A DNA stretch of 64,000 bases from CAZCCC01 sp964497245 (GTDB lineage Bacteria > Patescibacteriota > Patescibacteriia > Buchananbacterales > UBA6539), in NCBI GenBank assembly GCA_964497245.1, contig CAZCCC010000001.1, positions 25,222 through 89,221 of the forward strand, given 5' to 3'. Of the stretch, positions 8,813 to 16,825 are shown in pieces. Below the pieces are notes generated by a model. That model was not told where the DNA came from. It worked only from the letters and a program-made list of their open reading frames with translations, and did not search any database. The translations under genes and the position numbers were made by a program. Position 1 is the stretch's first letter, and the number at the start of each line of letters is the position of its first letter.

Positions 8813-9496
8813 ATGAGGACAATAAAAATAGGTAAAATAGATGAACAAATCAAAAGTTTATATGATTTTTTTAAATTAAAAGAAGGTTCTGAACACATAT
8901 CTTGCCTCGGTGCTCTACAGGGATTAAATAAAATACTTCAGGATTTAAAACCAAAAAATATTCTTGAGTTTGGTGGTGGAATAGGGGCATTAAGTTACTT
9001 TTGTATGAATAATACAAATGCAAATCTTACTATATATGAAGATAATAGTTTTTGTCTAAATCAGCTTGAAAAAAATTTAAGCGCTTTTAAAGAAAGGTAT
9101 TCAATAATTTCAGATTATAATAATTTTAAGCCACTTCCTTATAAAAATTACGAATTAATTTTGGCGGATGGAGGACCATATAATTTAATTAGTGAAATAG
9201 TAAAAAATATTAGAGGAATTAGAATAATATTTTTTGAGGGTAGAAGAATACCAATGCAAGTACTTTTTAGAAAAGCATTGAAGAAAAAATATATATTCAA
9301 AACTATAAAATATGAGTATGAAAATAATAACAAAAATACTAAGTGTGCTTATGTTATTTATTGTCAGCCGTGTAAAAATGTTTTTTTAAGAAAAATAAAT
9401 TATTATTATCAAGAAATTATTTCATTGATTGATTTTATCAGGATAAGGGGATTTATGAATTATATTAAGTATGATTTTTTATCCAAAATTTTATAA
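8813..9496 (+). CDS. Methyltransferase-like (Rossmann) protein of unknown function
   Basis: 227-residue protein. LEFGGGIGAL (about residues 51-60) followed by the acidic TIYEDNS resembles SAM motif I of class I methyltransferases, and YELILADGGP resembles motif IV. The C-terminal third is basic and does not match a domain I recognise. AT-rich even by local standards. It sits between a methyltransferase and a flippase in the glycan operon, so a glycan-modifying role is likely but the chemistry is not established. Confidence 0.5.
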   Translation: MRTIKIGKIDEQIKSLYDFFKLKEGSEHISCLGALQGLNKILQDLKPKNILEFGGGIGALSYFCMNNTNANLTIYEDNSFCLNQLEKNLSAFKERYSIISDYNNFKPLPYKNYELILADGGPYNLISEIVKNIRGIRIIFFEGRRIPMQVLFRKALKKKYIFKTIKYEYENNNKNTKCAYVIYCQPCKNVFLRKINYYYQEIISLIDFIRIRGFMNYIKYDFLSKIL

Positions 9497-9520
9497 TTTT
9501 AACTAAATTGTGGTTTTTTT

Positions 9521-10783
9521 ATGGTAAAAATCTTATATAATAAAATATTAAGTATAATAAGTCGTGTTGAGAAAATTGTAAAAGTTGATTTAATATATTA
9601 TTTAAAAGGTAGTTTTTGGATGAATATGGAACAAGGAGTCTCAACTCTTACCGCTATTATTTTGTCGATTGTATTTGCTAATTTGCTTTCTAAGGAAACT
9701 TATGGGTCATATTCATATATTTTAACAATTGCCAATCTTTTGGCATTTACTACACTGACCAGTATGAATGAAGCAGTAACAAGATCAGTGGCAAAAGGAA
9801 ATAATGATTCAGTAATTTCAGCTTTATATACCAAAATTAGATTTGGTTTTTTTGGCAGTATAATAAGTTTAGCGATAGCGCTTTATTATTTTATAAACAA
9901 TTCTTTAGTTTTGGCGATTTGTTTTTTATTTGTTTCATTATTTATTCCTTTTTGGCCTTCGCTCAGTATTTACTCTGCTTTTTTTAATGGGAAAAGAAAT
10001 TTTGGACTCTCATCAATTATTGGTGCTGCTAGAAATATTATTACTTCCTTTTTTTTAGTTATGGTAATATTTTTTACAAGAAATATTTTTTTGATTATTT
10101 TAACATATTTTTTATCATTTTTATTATTTGATTTTTTTTATTTAAAAAAAGTTATTAATAAATTTAAGTTGACAAATATTCGTAATCCAGAAACAATTTC
10201 TTATGGAAAATATTTAAGTTTCGTAAGGATAATTGGTCTTATTAATAGTAATATTGATAAAATATTAATTTGGAATCTGCTTGGTCCGGTTCAAGTGGCA
10301 GTTTATTCAATTGCACTGGCGCCAGTTGATAAAATTAAGGGTACAATTGGTAATATCAAATCATTAGCTTTCCCAAAATTCAGCTTAGCTCCACAGAATC
10401 AAATGCAGAAAACGTTAATGGGAAAAATGTTAAAGCTTTTTTTTATTTTAATTCCTGTTGTAGCGACTTATATTATATTCATACCTTTTCTTTTTAAAAT
10501 TTTTTACCCTAAATATTTAGATTCAATTATTTATTCCCAAATACTTTCACTAACTATTTTAGCTACGCCTGAACAGCTTTTTACCGTTTATTTCAAGGCG
10601 CATAAGATGAAAAAAGAAATAGTAATTATGAGCTCGGTTGTACCCTTGATAAATATACTAATAATGGTATTTGCCGGCGTATTTTTTGGTTTAATTGGTT
10701 TGGTAATTGGCAGAGTGCTAGGATTTATTTCTTATTTTCCAGTTGCTTTTTATTTGTTTAAATTTCAGAAATATAAAGATTAA
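9521..10783 (+). CDS. Wzx-like polysaccharide flippase (MOP superfamily)
   Basis: 420-residue polytopic membrane protein with about 12 hydrophobic segments, starting after an amphipathic N-terminus. The segment FWMNMEQGVSTLTAIILSIV followed by LSKETYGSYSYIL is typical of Wzx/RfbX-type oligosaccharide flippases (first helix, then the xxYGxY turn). It would translocate the undecaprenyl-linked repeat unit made by the preceding enzymes. The stop lies 10 bp before the sulfotransferase start, so sulfation and export are probably co-expressed. Confidence 0.8.
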   Translation: MVKILYNKILSIISRVEKIVKVDLIYYLKGSFWMNMEQGVSTLTAIILSIVFANLLSKETYGSYSYILTIANLLAFTTLTSMNEAVTRSVAKGNNDSVISALYTKIRFGFFGSIISLAIALYYFINNSLVLAICFLFVSLFIPFWPSLSIYSAFFNGKRNFGLSSIIGAARNIITSFFLVMVIFFTRNIFLIILTYFLSFLLFDFFYLKKVINKFKLTNIRNPETISYGKYLSFVRIIGLINSNIDKILIWNLLGPVQVAVYSIALAPVDKIKGTIGNIKSLAFPKFSLAPQNQMQKTLMGKMLKLFFILIPVVATYIIFIPFLFKIFYPKYLDSIIYSQILSLTILATPEQLFTVYFKAHKMKKEIVIMSSVVPLINILIMVFAGVFFGLIGLVIGRVLGFISYFPVAFYLFKFQKYKD

Positions 10784-10793
10784 TTATTATAAA

Positions 10794-11714
10794 ATGTTTA
10801 AAAAAATAGGACCAGATTTTTTAATAACCGGGCTTGAAAGAAGTGGCACTCACTGGGTTGCCGGTTTACTGAATGCGCATCCGGAGATTTCTTGTTTTCC
10901 GGCCGATTATTTTGATAAAGGTTTTGGTGAATATAATAGAGAAATTATTGGGGAAGTCCATTTATTTAATACTTTGGCAAGTCTTGAATTGAATACCGAA
11001 GATAAGCATACCCGGCCCATATCTGGATATTTAACCAAGCATAATTTGATTTTTGCCGATTTGGCAGCGTTAGAGGGCAAGGTGCCTAAGGAAGAATTAT
11101 ATAATATGTTTATAAAAAGGTATAATGAGATTTGTGAAGAGAACCGCTATGGCAAAAAAATGGTTGGTGAATCAACTCCAGCCTATGTTTTTCACTTAGA
11201 TTTTATTGATTCATTTTATCCAAATATAAAAAAGCTTTGTATAATCAGAGATCCGAAGGATAAAATAGTATCTTGGCATTTTAGCAAACTAAGAAAAGGT
11301 CAGAAGACCGAGGTTGTTATTACCGATGAATTTATCAAAGAATATTGCGAGAAAACGATTAAAAAAGAATATGAAAGCCTGCTTGATTATAAAGGCAATA
11401 TTTACTGTTTTACTTATGAGAGTTTGGCTGAAAATCAAAACGGGGTTTTATGTGATATCCTTTCTTATTTAGATGTTGCCATTAATGCTGATATTATTAG
11501 TCATATGATTAAAGAAGGTTCATTTAAGGAAATGACAGCTAAGGGGAATATTACTGGTGGAAGAGATAATGGACAAGAAGAGCTACAGAGTCCTTATCGT
11601 AAGGGTGTAGTTGGTGACTGGGTAAATCATATGACTAAAAAACAGGCTGAATTGGTGGATGCTATTGTTGGTGAGGTGAGAAAAATGACTTTTAATAAAT
11701 ATAAAATTTACTAA
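10794..11714 (+). CDS. PAPS-dependent sulfotransferase
   Basis: 306 residues from the ATG at 10794; an in-frame upstream start at 10743 would overlap the flippase and adds residues outside the fold. Seen: the 5'-phosphosulfate loop GLERSGTHW (residues 13-21), GESTPAYVFH (125-134), and the 3'-phosphate site IRDPKDKIVSWHF (Arg152, Ser160). This is the cytosolic sulfotransferase fold without membrane anchor. It transfers sulfate from PAPS to a hydroxyl or amine, probably on the glycan intermediate of this locus. The PAPS-synthesising fusion follows 8 bp later and a PAP phosphatase after that. Confidence 0.85.
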   Translation: MFKKIGPDFLITGLERSGTHWVAGLLNAHPEISCFPADYFDKGFGEYNREIIGEVHLFNTLASLELNTEDKHTRPISGYLTKHNLIFADLAALEGKVPKEELYNMFIKRYNEICEENRYGKKMVGESTPAYVFHLDFIDSFYPNIKKLCIIRDPKDKIVSWHFSKLRKGQKTEVVITDEFIKEYCEKTIKKEYESLLDYKGNIYCFTYESLAENQNGVLCDILSYLDVAINADIISHMIKEGSFKEMTAKGNITGGRDNGQEELQSPYRKGVVGDWVNHMTKKQAELVDAIVGEVRKMTFNKYKIY

Positions 11715-11722
11715 GACTACTT

Positions 11723-14512
11723 ATGTTCAAGAAAAATATTAAGATTATTGTTACCTTGGGTCCGTCAACTAAAACCATATCAGATTTAAGAAAAATTAAA
11801 GATAGGGGCGTAAGTTTTGTTCGTATTAATATGTCGCATTCCAGTATTGATGATCTTAAATATTTTATTAATTTGGCAAAAACTGTTGATATCCCATTTA
11901 TTATTGACACTGAAGGTTCTCAAATCAGGACAGGTGATCTAATTGAAAGCAGTATTAATCTGAATGAGAATGACGAGATAAAGATATATAAAGAGCAAAT
12001 AGTTGGTGATATCCACAAAATATCAATTAAGCCAAGTTATGTAATAGACCAACTTAAAATTGGTGATATATTGTATGTAGATTTTAATGCTTTAATTTTA
12101 GAAATTTCAGATATTTCAACTATTTCTGTAGGCTATATTACGGCCAAGGCTATCAATAAAGGCAGTCTGGGACGAAATAAAGGCGTAGCAATAGATTCAT
12201 CTGATAATACTAAGTTTGATTTGCCAGTTCTGTCGGAAAAAGATTATCAATCAATCAAGGTAGGTTTAGAAGAGGGTATTAGTCATATTGCGGCATCATT
12301 TATGAGATCTGAGCAGTTTGTTAAAGATGTTAAGATGGCTACGAAAGGCAAGATGAAAATTATTTCAAAAATTGAGTGCCTTGATGCACTAAATAATTTA
12401 GATGAGATTATTAAAGAGTCTGATTTTTTGTTAATTGACAGAGGAGATTTAAGTAAAGAAATTCCAATAGAAAAAATTCCATTTTTACAAAAAATAATTC
12501 TAAGCAAATCTCGTAATTATAATAAGGAAACTTTTATTGCAACTAATTTATTAGAGACCATGGTTGAAAAGAGTAATCCAACCAGAGCGGAAGTTAATGA
12601 TGTAATTAATGCTATTTTAGATGGTGCTTCTGGTTTAACCCTTTCATCTGAAACAGCAATAGGTAAATATCCAATAGCCTGTATTAATATGCTAAATAAA
12701 TTGATCAAGCAAACAACCTTATTTAATGATATAACTTATCAAAAATCCGGTGATCGGTTAGCTAAAAAGTTATTTAAGTCAAATTATTTTTTAAGTACAG
12801 ATTCATCATCTTCTCTAATTTCTCCTCACGGCGGCACCTTAATAAATAGGATTTCTGATGGATCGTTTAGTAAGCAATATTTAGATTCTTTAAAAAAAAT
12901 TGTAGTAAGTCAAAATATTTCAATGGATATTGAGCAGATAGCAGTTGGTACTTTTAGCCCCCTGGAAGGTTTTATGATAAAACGTGATTTTAATAGTGTT
13001 CTCAATAAAATGAGACTTGTAAACGGAGCAGTATGGACAATTCCCATAGTTTTGGATGTCTCAAAAGAACATGCTGACAATATATCTTTAGGTGAAGATA
13101 TTATGCTAATTGGTGATGGCGGCTTGATAGCATTAATCAATGTAGAGGATAAATACTCATTTAATAAAAAAGAAGTTTCTTTAAAACTTTATGGTACTAC
13201 TAGTAATAAACATCCCGGTGTTTTGTGGGTGAATAGCCTAGATCAAATATTACTGGGAGGGAAAATTACTCTTCTCAAAAGAAGAGAATCAGAGTTTCAG
13301 GAATATATTCTGACTCCCAGACAAACAAGAAGGTTGTTTGAAGAAAAAAATTGGTCTAGGGTTGTGGGATTTCATACTAGAAATGTTATTCACCGCAGTC
13401 ATGAATTTATTCAAATGAAAGCTTTGGAGGTTGAAAATTGTGATGGGCTTTTTGTTCATCCAGTAATTGGCAAAAAGAAGCCTGGTGATTTTTATGCCAA
13501 ATACATTATTGAAAGTTATAAGCTTATGGTTAAAAATTTTTACCCAGCCGATAAGGTATTCTTTGCCACTTTGCCGACTTATTCTAGATATGCCGGTCCC
13601 AGAGAAGCAGTTTTTACCGCTTTGTGCCGCAAGAACTTCGGTTGCAGCCATTTTATTGTTGGTCGTGACCACACTGGAGTTGGTAATTTTTACAATCCTA
13701 CGGCGTCTCATGATATTTTTGATAAATTTCCTGATTTAGGCATGAAAATAATTAAATTTAATAAGATATTTTACTCAAAAAAATATGACGGTTATATTCA
13801 TGAGACTGAGGATTCTGATCATTTGGAAGAAGATAAGCTTCATATAAGCGGCACAGAAGCTAGAAAAATGTTTGAGGAAGGGGATATTCCGCCATGCTGG
13901 TTTATGCGTCCGGAAATATCACAATTTATTTCAAATGCAATTTGCAACAAAGAAGAAGTTTTTATTAAAAAAGAGTCAGTTGAAAAAGGAATAGTTCTTT
14001 GGTTTACTGGTTTAAGTGGCTCAGGAAAAACCACGATTGCCGGTGAATTAGAAAATCGATTAAAAACTCTTAGAAAGAAAGTTGTGATAATTGATGGCGA
14101 TACCGTAAGGTCTACAATTAATAAAAATCTTGGTTTTTCCCGAGAAGACATAAAAGAAAATAATTTAATAATTGCAAAATTAGCTGAGGAAGCAGCTTTT
14201 AAAAATGATTTTGTGGTTGTACCAATTATTTCTCCTTACCAAGAAGATAGAAACATGGCTCGCTCATTAATTGGCTCTCGATTTTTTGAAATTTTTATAA
14301 ATTGTTCTATTGATAAATGTATTAAAAGAGATCCCAAGGGTTTTTATAAGAAAGCTTTAGAAGGAAAAATCAATAATTTTATAGGGCTTAGTAAAAGTAA
14401 TCCGTATGAGATTCCAATAAATCCGGATTTAGAAATAAAAACTGATATTCATAGTCTTGATGAAAATATTCTTTTAATTTTAGATTTTTTAAAATCTAAG
14501 GCCTTATTGTAA
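11723..14512 (+). CDS. Pyruvate kinase-like / ATP sulfurylase / APS kinase fusion
   Basis: 929 residues, three modules in one continuous frame. Residues 1-335 match the A and B domains of pyruvate kinase: TLGPS (11-15), VRINMSH with R34/N36/S38, D62, SKIE with K216/E218, RGD with D242, and T274 in IATNLLETM. K216, E218, D242 and T274 keep the spacing of E. coli PykF K220/E222/D246/T278. The allosteric C-domain is absent. Residues 362-740 match ATP sulfurylase (GTFSPLEGFM, HTRNVIHRSHE at 551-561, VGRDHTGVG, HISGTEARKM). Residues 755-925 match APS kinase (P-loop GLSGSGKT 763-770, IDGDTVR, ISPYQEDR, RDPKGFYKKA). It would make PAPS from sulfate and ATP and might regenerate ATP from the ADP released. 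Enzymatic activity of the first module is inferred. Confidence 0.88.
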   Translation: MFKKNIKIIVTLGPSTKTISDLRKIKDRGVSFVRINMSHSSIDDLKYFINLAKTVDIPFIIDTEGSQIRTGDLIESSINLNENDEIKIYKEQIVGDIHKISIKPSYVIDQLKIGDILYVDFNALILEISDISTISVGYITAKAINKGSLGRNKGVAIDSSDNTKFDLPVLSEKDYQSIKVGLEEGISHIAASFMRSEQFVKDVKMATKGKMKIISKIECLDALNNLDEIIKESDFLLIDRGDLSKEIPIEKIPFLQKIILSKSRNYNKETFIATNLLETMVEKSNPTRAEVNDVINAILDGASGLTLSSETAIGKYPIACINMLNKLIKQTTLFNDITYQKSGDRLAKKLFKSNYFLSTDSSSSLISPHGGTLINRISDGSFSKQYLDSLKKIVVSQNISMDIEQIAVGTFSPLEGFMIKRDFNSVLNKMRLVNGAVWTIPIVLDVSKEHADNISLGEDIMLIGDGGLIALINVEDKYSFNKKEVSLKLYGTTSNKHPGVLWVNSLDQILLGGKITLLKRRESEFQEYILTPRQTRRLFEEKNWSRVVGFHTRNVIHRSHEFIQMKALEVENCDGLFVHPVIGKKKPGDFYAKYIIESYKLMVKNFYPADKVFFATLPTYSRYAGPREAVFTALCRKNFGCSHFIVGRDHTGVGNFYNPTASHDIFDKFPDLGMKIIKFNKIFYSKKYDGYIHETEDSDHLEEDKLHISGTEARKMFEEGDIPPCWFMRPEISQFISNAICNKEEVFIKKESVEKGIVLWFTGLSGSGKTTIAGELENRLKTLRKKVVIIDGDTVRSTINKNLGFSREDIKENNLIIAKLAEEAAFKNDFVVVPIISPYQEDRNMARSLIGSRFFEIFINCSIDKCIKRDPKGFYKKALEGKINNFIGLSKSNPYEIPINPDLEIKTDIHSLDENILLILDFLKSKALL

Positions 14513-14523
14513 ATGATTTAATT

Positions 14524-15327
14524 ATGCCAAAATTTTCTCCAGAAATTTTAATAGCAATAAAAGCGGCTATAAAGGCTTCAGTAGAAATAAAAAAAATATA
14601 TAGTAAAGATTTTTTATTGCAGTTTCGGGATGGCAATCCAGTTTCCGAGGCTGATACAGTAAGCAATAAAATAATAAAGAAATTTTTAAGTAAAACGGAA
14701 ATCGACATTTTTTCAGAAGAAGATTTAGACAATTTTAGCCGTTTATCAAAAAGGAAAATTTGGATTATTGATCCGTTAGATGGTACTTTAGATTTTATTA
14801 ATAGGACTGGAGAATTTTCTATTATTATTGGACTTGTCGAAAATAAAATTTCTGTTGGCGGAGTAATATATAAGCCAATTGGTGATACATTATATGTGGC
14901 AGAAAAAAATAAAGGAGCTTATCGGTGTAAAGATAAGATTTGGGATAAGATATCTGTCAGTTCAATCTCTGAGTTAGTAGAAGCAAGGGTGGTAATGAGC
15001 AGACATCACTTGTCAACAGAGGATAAAGAATTTTTAAGTCACTTGAAAATTAATAATTATATACAATGCGGGAGCTGTGGGTTAAAAGCTGCATCAATAG
15101 CTGAAGGAAAGGCGGAATTATATTTTACAAGTACTAATAAGATAAAGCAGTGGGATACTTGTGCGGCAAGCTGTTTAATTGCAGAAGCTGGTGGAGAGAT
15201 TACAGATATGTTTGGGCAATCATTAGTTTATAATATAAAAAAAAATAACCACGATAATGGCATCCTAGTGTCTAATGGAATAATTTATCAAGAAGTAATT
15301 AACAAATTAAAAATTTTACAAAAGTAA
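14524..15327 (+). CDS. cysQ: 3'(2'),5'-bisphosphate nucleotidase (CysQ/IMPase family)
   Basis: 267-residue inositol-monophosphatase-fold enzyme. Seen: SEAD (41-44), FSEED with metal-ligand Glu residues (64-68), the IIDPLDGT signature (81-88; D83, D86) and the second signature WDTCAASCLIAEAGG (D211). Position directly after a sulfotransferase and a PAPS synthase makes the CysQ activity, removal of inhibitory PAP to AMP and phosphate, much more likely than inositol monophosphate hydrolysis. It starts 12 bp after the PAPS-synthase stop and ends 16 bp before a convergent minus-strand gene, with no obvious terminator between them. Confidence 0.82.
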   Translation: MPKFSPEILIAIKAAIKASVEIKKIYSKDFLLQFRDGNPVSEADTVSNKIIKKFLSKTEIDIFSEEDLDNFSRLSKRKIWIIDPLDGTLDFINRTGEFSIIIGLVENKISVGGVIYKPIGDTLYVAEKNKGAYRCKDKIWDKISVSSISELVEARVVMSRHHLSTEDKEFLSHLKINNYIQCGSCGLKAASIAEGKAELYFTSTNKIKQWDTCAASCLIAEAGGEITDMFGQSLVYNIKKNNHDNGILVSNGIIYQEVINKLKILQK

Positions 15328-15342
15328 ATTAAAATTAAATTT

Positions 15343-16731
15343 TTATTGCCCCTTCCTCGTTAAAATAGTTTTAATAGTTTTTAGCATTATGCTCAAATCA
15401 AGCGCCAATGATCGATTTTTAATATAATATAAATCATACTGTAATTTTTCTAGTGTTTCTTCTTTAGATCCACCGTAAGCCGGCCCGGCAACTTGCGCCC
15501 AGCCGGTTAGGCCGGGTTTAACCAATAATCTTTCCTTGTAAAAGGGAATTTCTTTTTCCAGTTCTTGGACAAATTCCGGTCTTTCGGGTCTTGGTCCAAT
15601 TAAGCTCATTTCATTTTTTAAAATATTAATCAGCTGGGGAATTTCGTCAATTCTGGTTTTTCTGAAAAATTTTCCAACTTTAGTTATCCTTGAATCGTTT
15701 TTTGCCGCCCATTGCGGACCGTTGACTTCGGCATTATTTATCATTGTTCGGAATTTTATTGCCAAAAAATTTTTTCCATCCTTGCCGGTTCTGATTTGTT
15801 TGAAAAATACTGGACCCTTGCTTTCAAGTTTTATTACCAAGGCAATTAATGGCCAAAATATCATAGTAACCAATAGCATAAATACTGAAAATGTAATATC
15901 AAAAAATCTTTTTAATGTATCATAATTTTTTTTGCTTTTTTCAGTCAGATTTTCTAGAAACCAAACTCGTTCAATTGTAGCGACAGGAATTTTGCCGGTT
16001 ATTTTTTCGTAAAAATTTGTAATGTCAAAAAAACCGATTTTGAGAGGCAGACATTCAAACAAGCTTTTTGCAAGATTGTCGTTTTCACGCGGATGTATTG
16101 TTGATATGACAGTATTTATGTCGTTGTCTTGGCAAATTAACTTTAAATTTTTAAAATCATCATTTACCACCAAACTTTCAAAATCTTTTAAAACTTCAAT
16201 CCCTGGTTCAAGTATTATTTTTTTTATCCTTAATCCGAGTTGAGGCTTTCTGTTTACTTCTTTTATTATTTGTTCAACCAGATCATTGAATCCTATTATT
16301 GCAACCGCGTTAAAAGCCATAGAAGAAGTGGCTAAATCATATGTTAGTCGCCATAGGTAAATTAAAGTTCCGCTTACTAAGATATATATGAATAAGACTC
16401 TTTGGGGCTTGATGCTAAAAATATTATTTTGTCCGATGTAAAAAAATACAATAGTTATAAGACTGCTGATTAAAATACTTCTCATAATCCGCACTAAAAG
16501 GCTTATTTTGCTTTGACTTCTGTCTATTTCGTAAAGGTCGTCTATGTAAAAAATTATCAGCCAGACTGCAAATACCACTGAAAAAGGCCAGAGATGTTTT
16601 TCCCAGATTTGTCCATTGAATTCATTTTGATACCTAAGTGCCAAAGTTAAAAATAAAGAAAAATAAAGGATTATTATATCCCCAAGCAATAATAAATATT
16701 TTTTCTTTTTTACCAATGAATCATTTGCCAT
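15343..16731 (-). CDS. Polyprenyl-phosphate hexose-1-phosphate transferase (WcaJ/WbaP-like)
   Basis: 462-residue initiating phosphoglycosyl transferase. The N-terminal half has four hydrophobic segments (about 10-115) followed by a nucleotide-binding-like domain (VAIIGFNDLVEQIIKE). The C-terminal half is the bacterial sugar-transferase domain: RFFDITFSVFMLLVTMIFWP, then GPVFFKQIRTGKDGK, FRTM, KVGKFFRKTRIDEIPQL, MSLIGPRPERPEF and KPGLTGWAQVAG. It loads the first sugar phosphate onto the lipid carrier at the inner membrane. Transcribed leftward from a well-formed promoter; predicted start is only about 3 nt after the transcription start. Confidence 0.92.
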   Translation of the reverse strand: MANDSLVKKKKYLLLLGDIIILYFSLFLTLALRYQNEFNGQIWEKHLWPFSVVFAVWLIIFYIDDLYEIDRSQSKISLLVRIMRSILISSLITIVFFYIGQNNIFSIKPQRVLFIYILVSGTLIYLWRLTYDLATSSMAFNAVAIIGFNDLVEQIIKEVNRKPQLGLRIKKIILEPGIEVLKDFESLVVNDDFKNLKLICQDNDINTVISTIHPRENDNLAKSLFECLPLKIGFFDITNFYEKITGKIPVATIERVWFLENLTEKSKKNYDTLKRFFDITFSVFMLLVTMIFWPLIALVIKLESKGPVFFKQIRTGKDGKNFLAIKFRTMINNAEVNGPQWAAKNDSRITKVGKFFRKTRIDEIPQLINILKNEMSLIGPRPERPEFVQELEKEIPFYKERLLVKPGLTGWAQVAGPAYGGSKEETLEKLQYDLYYIKNRSLALDLSIMLKTIKTILTRKGQ

Positions 16732-16740
16732 TATGGCTGA

Positions 16741-16769
16741 ATTATAGGATAATTATTTTTTTTAGTCAA
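16741..16769 (-). promoter_or_regulatory. Sigma70-type promoter of the WcaJ-like gene
   Basis: On the minus strand: TTGACT (16769-16764), 17-bp spacer, perfect TATAAT (16746-16741). Predicted transcription start is near 16734, about 3 nt before the ATG at 16731, so the mRNA would be almost leaderless. It overlaps no other element and lies back to back with the promoter at 16780-16808. Confidence 0.6.
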
Positions 16770-16779
16770 TTAAATAGGC

Positions 16780-16808
16780 TTGAAGTTAAGGTTGTTTTCT
16801 GGTAGAAT
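16780..16808 (+). promoter_or_regulatory. Candidate promoter of the O-antigen-ligase-like gene
   Basis: TTGAAG (16780-16785), 17-bp spacer, TAGAAT (16803-16808), giving a start near 16815 and a leader of about 11 nt before the ATG at 16826. No Shine-Dalgarno sequence is visible in that leader. Confidence 0.5.
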
Positions 16809-16825
16809 TAAATTGTTTTTACTTT

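Noticed and set aside
10743..10793. Earlier in-frame start for the sulfotransferase
   Set aside because: It would overlap the flippase gene by about 40 bp and adds residues with no counterpart before the beta strand leading to the PAPS loop.
13289..13711. A 140-codon minus-strand frame inside the PAPS-synthase fusion
   Set aside because: It lies opposite the conserved ATP-sulfurylase region and has no ribosome binding site or family motifs; an antisense shadow.
13467..13739. A 90-codon frame-shifted plus-strand frame inside the fusion gene
   Set aside because: It overlaps intact conserved coding sequence of the main frame; no evidence of a real frameshift.
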